Below are positions 50,871 through 61,766 of a DNA stretch of 64,000 nucleotides, piece by piece; position 1 is the stretch's first letter, and the number at the start of each line of letters is the position of its first letter. Below the pieces are notes generated by a model, which had not been told where the DNA came from, did not search any database, and was given only the letters and a program-made list of their open reading frames with translations. Position numbers and translations under genes: made by a program. Source of the DNA: Rhodococcoides kroppenstedtii (GTDB lineage Bacteria > Actinomycetota > Actinomycetes > Mycobacteriales > Mycobacteriaceae); NCBI RefSeq assembly GCF_900111805.1, contig NZ_FOJN01000011.1, positions 62,001 to 126,000 on the forward strand, given 5' to 3'.

Positions 50871-50905
50871 GATGCCCGGCCCCCGTCCGACGGCGGCCGG
50901 GCATC
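50871..50905 (+). terminator. Hairpin terminator after desA1
   Basis: Perfect 11-bp arms GATGCCCGGCC (50871-50881) and GGCCGGGCATC (50895-50905) with a 13-nt loop, followed by GTTCTG. It lies 66 bp after the desA1 stop and partly overlaps the alternative leaderless start of the next gene. Confidence 0.75.
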
Positions 50906-50967
50906 GTTCTGTCGACACGCCGACTCCCCCGTCGGCCCCCCGAGTGCGTTTGGTGCGTGATGTCCCC

Positions 50968-52107
50968 ATGGCTTTGCAGATCGGTTCGTTGACGCTGCGC
51001 AGTCCGGTGGTCCTCGCCCCCATGGCCGGCGTCACCAACGTCGCGTTCCGCACCCTGTGCCGCGAGCTCGAGGACGAGCTGACGGGGTCGACGTCGGGGC
51101 TGTACGTGTGCGAGATGGTCACCGCGCGCGCACTCGTGGAACGTCAGCCCGCCACGCTGCACATGACCACGTTCGGCCCCACCGAGACGCCGCGATCCCT
51201 GCAGCTCTACACCGTCGACCCGCAGACCACGTACGACGCCGCGAAGATGATCGTCGACGAGGACATGGCCGATCACATCGACATGAACTTCGGCTGCCCC
51301 GTGCCGAAAGTGACCCGCAAGGGCGGCGGCGCGGCACTGCCGTACAAGCGCTCGCTGTTCGGCGCCATCGTCGCCGCGGCGGTGCGCGCCACCGAGGGCA
51401 CCGACATCCCCGTCACGGTCAAGTTCCGTATCGGCATCGACGATGCGCACCACACCCACCTCGACGCCGGACGGATCGCGGCCGGCGAGGGCGCGGCCGC
51501 AGTGGCCCTGCACGCACGGACCGCCGCTCAGCGGTACTCCGGCACGGCCGACTGGTCGGAGATCGCGCGGCTCAAGGACCACGTGCGCGACGTGCCGGTC
51601 CTCGGCAACGGCGACATCTTCCACGCCGACGACGCCGCCCGGATGATGACCGAGACCGGGTGCGACGGCGTCGTCGTCGGGCGGGGGTGCCTCGGTCGTC
51701 CGTGGCTCTTCGCCGAACTGTCCGCCGCGCTGCGCGGCACGGAGCGCCCGACGCCGCCGACCCTCGGCCGAGTCGCCGACATCATGCGTCGGCACGCGGA
51801 ACTGCTCGCCGACCACCACGGCGAGGACCGCGGACTGCGGGAGATGCGCAAGCACGTCGCCTGGTACATGCGGGGCTTCCCCGCGGGCTCGGATCTGCGG
51901 CAGAAGATGGCCACCGTCTCCACGCTGGTGGAGCTCGACGGTCTGCTCGACCAGCTCGATCCCACCGTGCCGTTCCCCCCGGACGCCGAGGGTCCCCGCG
52001 GACGGCAGGGCTCGCCCTCGTCGGTCGCGCTGCCCGACGGGTGGCTGGACGACCCGGAGGACTGTGCCGTCCCCGCGGGCGCCGATCTGATGCACTCCGG
52101 CGGATGA
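50968..52107 (+). CDS. dusB: tRNA-dihydrouridine synthase
   Basis: A 379-aa FMN-dependent Dus enzyme reducing uridine to dihydrouridine in tRNA D-loops. Motifs: VVLAPMAGVTNVAFRTLCR (about residues 14-32), HIDMNFGCPVPKVTRKGGGAAL with the catalytic Cys, HARTAAQRYSGTADW and VLGNGDIFHADDA...VVVGRGCLGRPWLF. The ATG at 50968 aligns with the mycobacterial Rv0823c start; a TATTCT -10 at 50861-50866 and in-frame ATGs at 50869/50872 allow a longer leaderless form. It is followed by the LCP gene. Confidence 0.9.
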   Translation: MALQIGSLTLRSPVVLAPMAGVTNVAFRTLCRELEDELTGSTSGLYVCEMVTARALVERQPATLHMTTFGPTETPRSLQLYTVDPQTTYDAAKMIVDEDMADHIDMNFGCPVPKVTRKGGGAALPYKRSLFGAIVAAAVRATEGTDIPVTVKFRIGIDDAHHTHLDAGRIAAGEGAAAVALHARTAAQRYSGTADWSEIARLKDHVRDVPVLGNGDIFHADDAARMMTETGCDGVVVGRGCLGRPWLFAELSAALRGTERPTPPTLGRVADIMRRHAELLADHHGEDRGLREMRKHVAWYMRGFPAGSDLRQKMATVSTLVELDGLLDQLDPTVPFPPDAEGPRGRQGSPSSVALPDGWLDDPEDCAVPAGADLMHSGG

Positions 52108-52167
52108 TCGCTAGGATTGCGTCGATCGCGCGACCTGCGGTCGGTGCACGAGAGGGAGACCGCACGC

Positions 52168-54165
52168 GTGGGTGACGACGACGAGACGCGCGCACCCGGC
52201 GTCGGCCGACGTGCCCCGTGGGAACGTCCGATCTCCCGGCTTCACGATCCGGAGTCCGGCACGAACTCCTCGCCGGAGTCGTCCCGCGACGACGAGGCGA
52301 GTGCCGACGTCCCGGCGCCGACTCCTCGAAACGGCCCCGCCGACACCCCTGCCCCGACCGACGATGCGGACGCCCGCCTGTCCGTCGCGGAACTGGTCGA
52401 CAAGGTCGCCCGCATCACCTCCCGCCGTCGGGACGGTGCGGGCGAGGACGCACCCGCCACCACCCCGCCTCCCACCCCGGCACCACCCGCGCCGACCCCG
52501 ACTCCCGCACCGCCGGTCGAGAACGGGTCCGCATCGGCGACCGAGGACGACCCCACCGTCGTGCTGCCGGCCGCCGCGCCCCCGCGCAAGGGACCCGAAG
52601 CGGTGGGCACCGTCGCACCGCCCGCCCTCACCCGGCTCGCCCTGTCGAAGGCCCGCAAGCGGGCGCGGATGCGGCTGGCCGGCCGCGTGTCCGTCGCCCT
52701 GGTCTCCGTGCTCGCTCTGCTGCTCACCGGCATCGTCTGGGGCTACCTGCGCGCCACCGACCGCGGCTTCGCCCAGGTGTCGGCTCTGGACACCGAGTCG
52801 ACGGACGTCGTCGACGCGCCGGGCCAGTACGGCGACGAGACCTACCTCATCGTCGGCACCGACACCCGCGCCGGTGCCAGCGGGGAGATCGGCGCCGGTA
52901 CCGAGCTCGACGCCGAGGGCGCCCGGTCCGACACCGTGATCCTCATCAACATTCCGGCCGATCGCAGCCGGGTGGTCGCGGTGTCGTTCCCCCGCGACCT
53001 CGACGTGACGCGACCCGAGTGTCAGGCCTGGGACTCGACCACCGGCGACTACACCGACGAGGTCTTCCCGGCGGCGGACGGCGACAAGCTGAACGCGACG
53101 TACGCCCTCGGCGGCCCGAAGTGCCTGGTCAAGGTGATCCAGAAGATGTCCGGCCTGCGTATCGGGCATTTCGTCGGCATCGACTTCGCCGGTTTCGAGT
53201 CCATGGTGGACGAGGTCGGCGGTGTCGACGTGTGCACCACGCAACCGCTGATCGACGACGAGCTCGGCACCATCCTCGCCACGACCGGCGAGCAGCGCGT
53301 GGACGGGCGCACCGCGCTGAACTACGTCCGTGCCCGGAAGGTCGAGGCCGAGGGGACGGGCGATTACGGCCGCATCAAGCGTCAGCAGGTCTTCCTGTCG
53401 TCGCTGCTCCGGTCGGTGCTGAGCAACCGCGTGCTGTTCGATCCGGGCAAGCTCAACGGGTTCGTCACCGCGTTCACGCGCGACACCTTCGTCGAGAACG
53501 TGAAAACGGCGGACCTGCTCACGCTCGGCAAGTCGCTGCGCGGAGTCGACGCGGGCGCGGTCACGTTCCTCACCGTTCCGACGGCCGGCACCACGTACTA
53601 CGGCAACGAGATTCCGCGGACCGACGACATCGACGCCATCTTCCGCGCGATCATCGACGATCAGCCGCTGCCGGGTGAACAGCGCGCACCCGAGACCGCT
53701 CCGACGACTCCGGATTCGACGGACACCCGCGCCGTCGCCACGACGCCGCAGGTCTCCCTCGATCCCACCGCGGTGTCCGTGCAGGTGTCCAACGGCTCCG
53801 AGGTCGGCGGGCTCGCGGCTACCACGGCGGACTCGCTCGCGGCATACGGCTTCCAGATCGTGGGCACGGGCAACGCCGACGCCACGACGACCGGCCCGAC
53901 GGTGGTGCGCTACGGACCGGGCTCGATCGCGGAGGCCGCGACGGTCGCGAGCGCTCTTCCCGGTGCCGTCCTGCAGGAGACGACGTCGCTCGGCGGCATC
54001 GTCGAGGTGATCCTCGGCGGCGCCGACGCCGGCACCGTGACCGCGCCCGCCCCGGTCGGCGAGACGCTGCCGACCTTCGACACGGCCGTCGACGGCGCCC
54101 CCACCGACGTGGCGCTGCCGAGCGACCTCACGGTCACCAACGCCGCCGACGCGACCTGCATGTAG
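52168..54165 (+). CDS. LytR-CpsA-Psr (LCP) family protein with LytR_C domain
   Basis: A 665-aa type II membrane protein. A Pro/Thr/Ala-rich cytoplasmic N-terminus of about 170 residues precedes one membrane helix (VSVALVSVLALLLTGIVWGYL). The extracellular LCP domain follows: YLIVGTDTRAG, ARSDTVILINIPADRSRVVAVSFPRDL with the catalytic Arg/Asp, KLNATYALGGPKCLVKVIQ and VGIDFAGFESMVDEVGGVDV. A C-terminal LytR_C-like domain (VSVQVSNGSEVGGLA) ends in ATCM. LCP enzymes ligate arabinogalactan to peptidoglycan. The GTG has AGGGAG upstream; TAGGAT (52112-52117) is a -10. Confidence 0.85.
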   Translation: MGDDDETRAPGVGRRAPWERPISRLHDPESGTNSSPESSRDDEASADVPAPTPRNGPADTPAPTDDADARLSVAELVDKVARITSRRRDGAGEDAPATTPPPTPAPPAPTPTPAPPVENGSASATEDDPTVVLPAAAPPRKGPEAVGTVAPPALTRLALSKARKRARMRLAGRVSVALVSVLALLLTGIVWGYLRATDRGFAQVSALDTESTDVVDAPGQYGDETYLIVGTDTRAGASGEIGAGTELDAEGARSDTVILINIPADRSRVVAVSFPRDLDVTRPECQAWDSTTGDYTDEVFPAADGDKLNATYALGGPKCLVKVIQKMSGLRIGHFVGIDFAGFESMVDEVGGVDVCTTQPLIDDELGTILATTGEQRVDGRTALNYVRARKVEAEGTGDYGRIKRQQVFLSSLLRSVLSNRVLFDPGKLNGFVTAFTRDTFVENVKTADLLTLGKSLRGVDAGAVTFLTVPTAGTTYYGNEIPRTDDIDAIFRAIIDDQPLPGEQRAPETAPTTPDSTDTRAVATTPQVSLDPTAVSVQVSNGSEVGGLAATTADSLAAYGFQIVGTGNADATTTGPTVVRYGPGSIAEAATVASALPGAVLQETTSLGGIVEVILGGADAGTVTAPAPVGETLPTFDTAVDGAPTDVALPSDLTVTNAADATCM

Positions 54166-54240
54166 TCGGCTGCGCGGCATTCACCCGCCGTTCACCGCCT
54201 GCATCCCGGCCCGATCATCACCCGGGCCTAGAATCGGACC

Positions 54241-54918
54241 ATGCGCGTGGCTTACAACGAACAGATGACCGAGCTCGCCGACCTGCTCGGCGAGATGGCC
54301 GGGCTCGCCGGTCAGGCCATGGAGCGGGCCACGCAGTCCCTCCTCCAGGCCGACCTCCGCATCGCCGAACAGGTGATCGGCGACCACGAGCGCATCACCG
54401 ATCTCAGCGCCCAGGCCGAGGAGCGCGCGTTCGCGCTGCTGGCCCTGCAGGCCCCCGTCGCCGGCGATCTCCGGTCCGTGGTGTCCGGCATCCAGATCGT
54501 CGCGGACATCGACCGCATGGGTGCACTCGCCCTCCACGTCGCGAAGATCGCCCGTCGTCGCCACCCGGCGCACGCCCTCCCCGAAGAGGTCAACGGTTAC
54601 TTCGCCGAGATGGGACGCATCGCCGTCGCGCTCGGCGCGTCGGCGCGCGAGGTCCTCGAGACGCGCGACCCCGAGCGGGCCGCGAAGCTCCGCGAGGAGG
54701 ACGAGGCGATGGACGATCTGCACCGGCACCTCTTCAGCGTCCTGATGGACCGTGAGTGGAAGCACGGCGTGGCCGCGGCCGTCGACGTGACGCTGCTCGG
54801 CCGGTTCTACGAGCGTTTCGCCGACCACGCCGTGGAAGTCGGTCGTCGCGTGATCTTCCTCGTCACCGGTGAACTGCCCTCCGACATGCCGACGCCGCCG
54901 GCGCAGCACGTCAACTAG
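54241..54918 (+). CDS. phoU: Phosphate transport system regulator PhoU
   Basis: A 225-aa two-fold helical PhoU protein, with two PhoU repeats each containing the E/DxxxD metal-binding pattern ([22 protein letters not shown] and [15 protein letters not shown]) and the paired [18 protein letters not shown] / [17 protein letters not shown]. It restrains the phosphate two-component system via PstB. A TAGAAT -10 (54229-54234) ends 6 nt before the ATG, so it is leaderless with its own promoter. It is convergent with pstB across a bidirectional terminator and equivalent to phoY2. Confidence 0.93.
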   Translation: MRVAYNEQMTELADLLGEMAGLAGQAMERATQSLLQADLRIAEQVIGDHERITDLSAQAEERAFALLALQAPVAGDLRSVVSGIQIVADIDRMGALALHVAKIARRRHPAHALPEEVNGYFAEMGRIAVALGASAREVLETRDPERAAKLREEDEAMDDLHRHLFSVLMDREWKHGVAAAVDVTLLGRFYERFADHAVEVGRRVIFLVTGELPSDMPTPPAQHVN

Positions 54919-54984
54919 ATCACCCACCCGGTCCGGCTCGTCCGGGCCGGGCCCGCCGGTTCGCCGGCCGCCACGAGCACGAGA

Positions 54985-55014
54985 AAGGGCGCCCCTCGCG
55001 AGAGGGGCGCCCTT
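54985..55014. terminator. Bidirectional terminator between phoU and pstB
   Basis: A perfect 30-bp palindrome; the arm AAGGGCGCCCCTC pairs with GAGGGGCGCCCTT around GCGA. It lies between the convergent phoU and pstB genes. Confidence 0.88.
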
Positions 55015-55030
55015 CGTCGTCGTCGAGTGT

Positions 55031-55807
<777 letters not shown>

Positions 55808-55822
55808 GACGAAGTCCTTCGG

Positions 55823-56755
55823 TCAGAAACTCTTGGGGGCGAAGAAGCGGGAGACCAGCTTCGCGCCGATGTTGAGCACCGCGACGATGAGGATGAGGGT
55901 GAGTGCAGCGCCCCACATCCGCTCGCTGGTGAGCGCGGCCGTACCGGCCTTCTGCAGGTCGACCATCATGAGCGGCAACGAGGTCTGCGGCCCGGCGAAC
56001 AGGTTGAAGTTGATGGCGGTGGCCGATCCCACCAGGATCAGGACCGGCGCCGTCTCCCCCATCACGCGGGCCAGCGCGAGCATGATGCCGGTGACGATGC
56101 CGGAGAGCGCCGTCGGCAGCACGATCTTGGCGATCGTCTTCCACTTGGGCACCCCCAGGGCGTACGAGGCCTCACGGAGGTCCTGCGGCACGATGCGCAA
56201 CATCTCCTCGGCGGACCGCACGATCACCGGGATCATGAGGAGCACGAGCGCGAGGGACACCGCCAGACCGGAGCGGTCGAAGCCGAACGTGGCGATCCAC
56301 AGCGCGTAGACGAACAGCGCGGCCACGATGGACGGCACGCCGGTGAGGATGTCGACCATGAAGGTGGTCGCGCGGGCCAGGCGGGTGCCCTGCCCGTACT
56401 CCACCAGGTAGATCGCCACGAAGATGCCGATCGGGATGGAGATCAGCGCGCAGAACAGGCCCTGGAGCAGGGTGCCGACGATCGCGTGGTACGCGCCGCC
56501 GCCCTCGCGGAACGGCGTGACGCCGGCCTGCGAGTACGTCCACCAGTCGGCCGTGGCGACGGCGCTGATCCCCCGCGAGACGACGGTGTAGAGCACCCAC
56601 ACCAGCGGAACGAGGGCGATCAGGACGGCCAGGGAGACCAGAACCGTCGCAGCGCCGTCGGACGCCTTGCGACGGGCGGACACACCCTGGAAGGTCGGTT
56701 CCTTGACGGGCCGGTCCATGGTGGCGGTGCCACCGGCTGTGCTCGTGTCGGCCAC
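55823..56755 (-). CDS. pstA: Phosphate ABC transporter permease PstA
   Basis: A 310-aa permease with six helices and the inner-membrane EAA loop REASYALGVPKWKTIAKIVLP (about residues 196-215). A hydrophilic N-terminal about 35 residues precedes the first helix. The start is GTG at 56755, 2 bp after pstC; the Met at about residue 13 is an alternative. It forms the channel with PstC. Confidence 0.93.
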   Translation of the reverse strand: MADTSTAGGTATMDRPVKEPTFQGVSARRKASDGAATVLVSLAVLIALVPLVWVLYTVVSRGISAVATADWWTYSQAGVTPFREGGGAYHAIVGTLLQGLFCALISIPIGIFVAIYLVEYGQGTRLARATTFMVDILTGVPSIVAALFVYALWIATFGFDRSGLAVSLALVLLMIPVIVRSAEEMLRIVPQDLREASYALGVPKWKTIAKIVLPTALSGIVTGIMLALARVMGETAPVLILVGSATAINFNLFAGPQTSLPLMMVDLQKAGTAALTSERMWGAALTLILIVAVLNIGAKLVSRFFAPKSF

Positions 56756-56757
56756 GG

Positions 56758-57795
56758 TCAGTCCTTCTTTCCGGCGATGGCGGCGCGGGCGCCGGCGTTG
56801 ACGAGGAAGGTCAACACGAACAGCACGAGTCCGGCGGCGATGTACGCGCCGGCCTGCAGCTCGTTGTTGAACTCCGCCGCGGCCAGGGCGATCTTGGTGG
56901 CGAAGGTGTTACCGCCGTCGAAGAGCGTCCAGCCGAACGTCTGCTGCGTGCTGCGAATGATGATGTAGAGCGCGATGGTCTCACCCAGAGCGCGGCCGAG
57001 GCCGAGCATCGATCCGCTGACGAAGCCGGACTTGCCGAACGGGATCACCGTGGTGCGCACCACCTCCCAGCGGGTGGCACCCAGGGCCAGCGCGGCCTCG
57101 ATCTGCCCCTTCGGGGTCTGCACGAACACCTCGCGGGTCACCGCGGCGATGATCGGCAGGATCATCACGGCGAGGACGATCGCGCCGGTGAAGATGGTGC
57201 CGCCACCGGCGATGGACACCGAGCCGGTGGCGAACAGCGGGATCCACGACAGGTTCTCGTTCAACCACTCCGCGACGGGCGCGATGGCCGGAGCCAGCAC
57301 GTAGAGGCCCCAGAGGCCGAACACGATGGACGGCACCGCGGCGAGCAGGTCGATGACGTATCCGAGCGGGCCGGCCAGACGCTTCGGCGCGTAGTTGGTG
57401 AGGTAGATCGCGATGCCGAGAGCGACGGGCATCGCCAACACGAGCGCGACGATCGACACGGTCGCGGTGACCAGGAAGAGGTCCCGGACACCGAACAGCA
57501 TCGCCGAGGTGTCCGACGTCGACCACTGGCCGTTGTAGGTGAAGAAGTTGACCGTGTTGTTCTGCAGCGCGGGGATCGCCCGCCACAGCAGGAACGCGCC
57601 GATGGCCGCGATGAGAACGATGACGAACACACCCGAGCCGGTGGCCAGAGTGGAGAAGACGCGGTCACCCGGGCGGGTGACCGTCTTGTTGCTCTTGGTG
57701 TCGGGCACTGGCGTCGGCGCTTCCGTCCTTCGAGCGACGCCGGCCGTGGTCGCCGTGGCCGGGGTGACGTCGCTGATCGAATGAGTGTCGCTCAT
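56758..57795 (-). CDS. pstC: Phosphate ABC transporter permease PstC
   Basis: A 345-aa permease with six helices; the EAA-type loop is [26 protein letters not shown] and [14 protein letters not shown] follows. The ATG at 57795 is chosen; an in-frame ATG at 57861 would add 22 residues and lie 22 bp after pstS, but neither has a strong ribosome site. It pairs with PstA. A hydrophilic Thr/Ala-rich N-terminus precedes helix 1. Confidence 0.92.
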   Translation of the reverse strand: MSDTHSISDVTPATATTAGVARRTEAPTPVPDTKSNKTVTRPGDRVFSTLATGSGVFVIVLIAAIGAFLLWRAIPALQNNTVNFFTYNGQWSTSDTSAMLFGVRDLFLVTATVSIVALVLAMPVALGIAIYLTNYAPKRLAGPLGYVIDLLAAVPSIVFGLWGLYVLAPAIAPVAEWLNENLSWIPLFATGSVSIAGGGTIFTGAIVLAVMILPIIAAVTREVFVQTPKGQIEAALALGATRWEVVRTTVIPFGKSGFVSGSMLGLGRALGETIALYIIIRSTQQTFGWTLFDGGNTFATKIALAAAEFNNELQAGAYIAAGLVLFVLTFLVNAGARAAIAGKKD

Positions 57796-57883
57796 ACCGC
57801 TCACAGTCTCGTGTCGTGGGGGTACGGCGTCGCCTGCACCGTGATCCGTGGTGTCGGGCATGGTGCAGGCGACGACCAGTGTG

Positions 57884-58981
57884 TCAGGAAATGGCGTTGA
57901 TCGCGGTCACCAGACGCTCCTTGAAGGCGTCCGGCAGCGGCACGTACCCGGCCTCCTCGAGGCCTTCCTGGCCCTCGTTGGCTGCGCTGAGCAGGAACGA
58001 CTTGACCGCAGCCGAGGTGTCGGCGTCGTACCCGGCCGAGCAGACGATCTCGTACGTGGCCAGCACCAGCGGGTAGGAGTCCGGCTCGCTCGAGGTGAAC
58101 AGCGCGTCGGTGTCGAGCACGAGGTCGTTGCCCTCGCCCGAGAAGGTCACGGCGTCGATGGCGCGACCGGCGGTCTCGCTGCTCAGCTCCACGGGGCCGG
58201 AACCGAAGTCGAGGCGCGCGGTGGCGAGGTTCTCCTGGTCGGCGAAGCCCTTCTCGACGTAGGTGATCGAGCCGGGGGTCGCGGCGGCGGCCTGGGCGAC
58301 ACCGGACGAGCCGTTGGCGCCCTCGCCGACTCCACCGGCCCAGTCCGAGCTGTGGTCGAGGGTCCAGGACTCGGGCGCCGCGTCGGAGAGGAAGCGCTGG
58401 AAATTGTCGCTGGTGCCCGAGGAATCGGAGCGGTAGATCGGGGTGATGGCCGTGGACGGCAGGGACACGCCCTCGTTGACCGCGGCGATCGCCGGATCGT
58501 TCCACGTGGTGATGCGGCCGGTGAAGATCTGGGCGACCAGGTCCGGCGTCAGCACCAGATCGTCCACACCGTCGAGGGTGTAGGCGACGGCGACGGGGCC
58601 GAAGACCAGCGGGAGGTTCCAGGCGGGGTTGCCGGCGCAGCGCGTGGCGGCGTCGGCGGCCTGCTGCTCCTTGATGGCGGAATCGGAGCCGGCGAAGTCG
58701 ACCAGGCCGGCGACGAACTGGGTCCGGCCGTTGCCGGAACCGCTGACGGTGTACTCCACGGCCTGACCGGCGCAGACGCCCGAGTAGACCGAGGTGAAGT
58801 TGGACATGGCGTTCTGCTGGGCCGACGAGCCCTCACCGGTGATCGGGCTCTTGCCCTCACAGGTCGCCGCGGACTCGCTGCCGCCGCCGGCCTCGACGTT
58901 CGCGTCGCTGCCACATGCGGCCAGCGTCATGCCGCCGGCGGCCAGGACACCCAGAAGGGCAATGCTGCGCTCGAGCTTCAC
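57884..58981 (-). CDS. pstS: Phosphate-binding lipoprotein PstS
   Basis: A 365-aa periplasmic-type phosphate-binding lipoprotein. The lipobox is MTLAAC (Cys near residue 23). Phosphate-ligand segments are [24 protein letters not shown] and [16 protein letters not shown]. The GTG has GGAGGAG at 5-nt spacing. Transcription probably starts near 59077 from a TACCTT -10 with a PHO box upstream, leading into pstC, pstA and pstB. Confidence 0.95.
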   Translation of the reverse strand: MKLERSIALLGVLAAGGMTLAACGSDANVEAGGGSESAATCEGKSPITGEGSSAQQNAMSNFTSVYSGVCAGQAVEYTVSGSGNGRTQFVAGLVDFAGSDSAIKEQQAADAATRCAGNPAWNLPLVFGPVAVAYTLDGVDDLVLTPDLVAQIFTGRITTWNDPAIAAVNEGVSLPSTAITPIYRSDSSGTSDNFQRFLSDAAPESWTLDHSSDWAGGVGEGANGSSGVAQAAAATPGSITYVEKGFADQENLATARLDFGSGPVELSSETAGRAIDAVTFSGEGNDLVLDTDALFTSSEPDSYPLVLATYEIVCSAGYDADTSAAVKSFLLSAANEGQEGLEEAGYVPLPDAFKERLVTAINAIS

Positions 58982-59121
58982 CTGTCTCCTCCAAGACCAG
59001 CCCGCTGCGATCGGTCGTCGACCGGCGGGCGCGAGAGATGCGGTGACGTGACCGCAACGGACAACACGCGCTGCCCGACGCGAAAGGTAAGCGGCCTGCG
59101 TGGACGAATCCCCGCGCGCAT

Positions 59122-59138
59122 GTGAACGGAAGGTGAAC
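59122..59138 (-). promoter_or_regulatory. PHO box (PhoP/RegX3-type) before pstS
   Basis: On the minus strand GTTCAC repeats at 59138-59133 and 59127-59122, an 11-bp direct repeat (GTTCACCTTCCGTTCACA). It lies 33 bp upstream of the TACCTT -10 (59089-59084), at about -45 to -61, the expected place for a phosphate-starvation activator. Confidence 0.75.
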
Positions 59139-59177
59139 AGGCGGACGTGGAGCCCGATTCGGGGTGCGATCTCCGTC

Positions 59178-60071
59178 TCAGCGACGGGCGTACGCGGTGT
59201 CCGTGTGGAACCGGGTGAAGCCGAGTCGATCGTAGGTGTGCACGGCCGCGGCGTTGTCGGCCTCGACGTAGAGCAGCACCGCCGACAGCCCCGCGTCGAC
59301 CAGATGGCGGACACCGGCGAGCGTCAGCACCCGCCCGAGTCCCCTGCCCTGCTCGGCCGGGTCGATCCCCACGACGTACACCTCGCCGAGCGCCGGGTCG
59401 GACCCCGCCGGCGGATGCACCTTGGTCCAGTGGAACCCGAGCAGCCGGGTGTCGTCGTCCGCCGGGGTGGCGACGAACAGTCCCGCCGGGTCGAACCACG
59501 ACTCGGCCTTGCGCTCGTCGATGTCCTCCTGCGTCCACCCGCCCTGCTCTGGGTGCCAGGAGAACGCGGCGTTGTTGACCCGCAGGATCTCGGCGTCGTC
59601 ACCGGGGCGGTAGGTCCGCACGACGATGCCCTCGGGCGTCGTCGGCTCCGGCAACGCCTCGGTGGACGGACGACGCATCTGCAGCAACTCCCGCGCGACC
59701 ACGAGATCGAGCCGCTCGGCGACGCGCTGCGCCGCGGGCAGGTCACCGTGCGCCCACACCCGCGCCGCCGGGCCGTCCAGGACGTGGTCGACCAGGCGGG
59801 TACCGACGCCGTGACCCCGGTGATCGGGGTGGACGACCAGTTCGGCGATCTGCGGCGCCGAGTCGGTCGCCACGGCGACGACGGCGTACCCGACCGGCAC
59901 GTCGTCCCGGACGGCGATCACGTGGCGGTCGTCGCCTCGGCCGTCCAGTGCCCGCACGGCCTGCTCGGAGAGCGGGGCGGTGCCGTCCACGGCCGTCGCG
60001 CGCCCGATCGCGTCGCGGATCGCGGCACGCTCGTCGTCGGTGGGGCGTCGGTCGGCCAGGGCGACGGTCAC
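59178..60071 (-). CDS. mshD: Mycothiol synthase
   Basis: A 297-aa protein with tandem GNAT domains. Domain 1 has [19 protein letters not shown]; domain 2, the active one, has [23 protein letters not shown] and [27 protein letters not shown], typical of MshD, which acetylates Cys-GlcN-Ins in the last step of mycothiol synthesis. The GTG at 60071 overlaps the glnR stop (GTGA), so they are translationally coupled, as Rv0818-Rv0819 are adjacent in M. tuberculosis. Confidence 0.93.
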   Translation of the reverse strand: MTVALADRRPTDDERAAIRDAIGRATAVDGTAPLSEQAVRALDGRGDDRHVIAVRDDVPVGYAVVAVATDSAPQIAELVVHPDHRGHGVGTRLVDHVLDGPAARVWAHGDLPAAQRVAERLDLVVARELLQMRRPSTEALPEPTTPEGIVVRTYRPGDDAEILRVNNAAFSWHPEQGGWTQEDIDERKAESWFDPAGLFVATPADDDTRLLGFHWTKVHPPAGSDPALGEVYVVGIDPAEQGRGLGRVLTLAGVRHLVDAGLSAVLLYVEADNAAAVHTYDRLGFTRFHTDTAYARR

Positions 60072-60862
60072 GTGAGCAGCTCGTTCCGGGGGTCGGTGCG
60101 GGCGTCGGTGCGGGATTCGTCGGAACCCGCGAGATCGTCGTCGGCGACAGCATCGGTGCCGTCGTCGTCCGCCGGGTCGGCGCCGCCCTTGCGGGCCGAC
60201 GGCCGCACCGCCTTGTAGCCGACGTTGCGGACCGTGCCGATGAGCGATTCGTACTCCGAGCCGAGCTTGGCGCGCAGCCGTCGCACGTGCACGTCGACGG
60301 TGCGGGTGCCGCCGAAGAAGTCGTATCCCCAGACCTCCTGTAGCAGCTGAGCGCGCGTGAAGACACGGCCGGCGTGCTGGGCCAGGTACTTGAGGAGCTC
60401 GAACTCCTTGTAGGTCAAGTCGAGGGGCCGTCCCCGCAGTCGGGCCGTGTAGGTGCCCTCGTCGATCACCAGCTCGCCGAGGGTGATCCTGCCGGTCGCC
60501 TCCGTGTCCGCCACGCCGCCGTGCCGACCGGCCGACAGCCGCAACCGCGCGTCGAGCTCGGCGGGACCCGTGGTGGGCAGCAGGATGTCGTCCACACCCC
60601 ACTCGGAGTTGACGGCCACGAGCCCGCCCTCGGTGAGCACGGCCACCACGGGAACGGAAGATCCGGCCGCCCCGAGCAGACGGCAGAGGCCGCGCGCCGC
60701 CGCGAGGTCGGTCCGGGCGTCGACCACCGCGACGTCCGCGTTGCCCGCCTCGAGCAGCGACGACACATCGGCCGGCACGGGGCGGACGTGATGGGCGAGC
60801 AGGGACAGGGAGGGCAGCACCGAATCCGGGTTCGCGTCGGAGGTCAGCAGCAACAGCTCCAT
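60068..60862 (-). CDS. glnR: OmpR-family nitrogen regulator GlnR
   Basis: A 264-aa orphan response-regulator-like protein. The N-terminal receiver-like domain keeps the Asp in [13 protein letters not shown] but lacks the usual acidic pair, as in actinobacterial GlnR. The C-terminal winged helix (about residues 128-222) has [36 protein letters not shown] and [15 protein letters not shown]. The ATG has GAGGAGGG upstream. GlnR is the global nitrogen regulator in this group (Rv0818). A Asp-rich tail follows the domain. Confidence 0.88.
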   Translation of the reverse strand: MELLLLTSDANPDSVLPSLSLLAHHVRPVPADVSSLLEAGNADVAVVDARTDLAAARGLCRLLGAAGSSVPVVAVLTEGGLVAVNSEWGVDDILLPTTGPAELDARLRLSAGRHGGVADTEATGRITLGELVIDEGTYTARLRGRPLDLTYKEFELLKYLAQHAGRVFTRAQLLQEVWGYDFFGGTRTVDVHVRRLRAKLGSEYESLIGTVRNVGYKAVRPSARKGGADPADDDGTDAVADDDLAGSDESRTDARTDPRNELLT

Positions 60863-60986
60863 GCGGCCCTCCTCTCCCGGTGTGTGCGCCGAGGGACAGA
60901 CTAGCCTGTGGCACGGGCGATGCCGGGTCACGGCAGCCCCGTCCGACCGAGCCGGACGGGTGCACGGCCGAAGAGGAAGGACCGCA

Positions 60987-61766
60987 GTGCGCAAACTGAT
61001 CGTCGGGCTCGTCGCCCTGGTGGCCGTTCTCCTGGCCGTCGATTTCGGCGCCGCGGCCTACGCCGAGTACCGCGTCTCCCGGGCGCTGCGCGACGGCGGC
61101 GATCTCGTGTCCGATCCCGACGTCACCGTGCACGGTTTCCCGTTCCTCACGCAGTTCGCCGACGGCCGGTACTCCCGCGTGGAGATCCGCGCCCGCGAGG
61201 TCCCGACGCCGTACGTCGAGAAGACCACGATCGAGGCCACCCTGCGTGACGTGCGCATTCCGCCGTCCGACCTGGTCGACGGCGCCGTGCGCACCGTGCC
61301 CGTGGGCGAACTCGACGCCCGCGTTCGGATCGACGCCACCGACCTCGGTCGCTTCCTGGACATTCCCGACCTGCAGGTCTCGGCGCCGCCCGCCGACCGC
61401 TCCGACGGCACGGGCGGCTCGGGCGGATCCGGCGAGACCACGGCGGGCGCGGTGGTCCTCTCCGGCACCGTCCCGGTCGGACCGATCGACACCGCCGTCA
61501 GCGTGACCGCCGAACTCCTGCTCGACGGCGACGGTGTGTCGATCGTCGCAACCGATCTGTACTTCGGCCCGGAGGGCCGGGCGGACTACACCGTTCCCGA
61601 CTTCCTGAAACCGGCCGTGCTCGGTCTGTTCACGCGCACCATCGACACACAGCAGCTTCCCTTCGGTCTGCGCCCCACCGAGGTGCGAGCCGAGGGCGGA
61701 CAGATCGTCGTCGAGGGCGAGGCCGACGACGTGACGGTCGACCTCAGCGAGATCGGGACCTCGTGA
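60987..61766 (+). CDS. lmeA: LmeA family (DUF2993) phospholipid-binding protein
   Basis: A 259-aa exported protein with an N-terminal signal/anchor helix ([27 protein letters not shown]) and a DUF2993 domain starting [23 protein letters not shown]. smegmatis LmeA acts in mannan elongation of lipomannan. The GTG has AAGAGGAAGG upstream; TAGCCT (60902-60907) is a candidate -10 shared with the divergent glnR region. The stop overlaps the thioredoxin start (GTGA). Confidence 0.87.
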   Translation: MRKLIVGLVALVAVLLAVDFGAAAYAEYRVSRALRDGGDLVSDPDVTVHGFPFLTQFADGRYSRVEIRAREVPTPYVEKTTIEATLRDVRIPPSDLVDGAVRTVPVGELDARVRIDATDLGRFLDIPDLQVSAPPADRSDGTGGSGGSGETTAGAVVLSGTVPVGPIDTAVSVTAELLLDGDGVSIVATDLYFGPEGRADYTVPDFLKPAVLGLFTRTIDTQQLPFGLRPTEVRAEGGQIVVEGEADDVTVDLSEIGTS

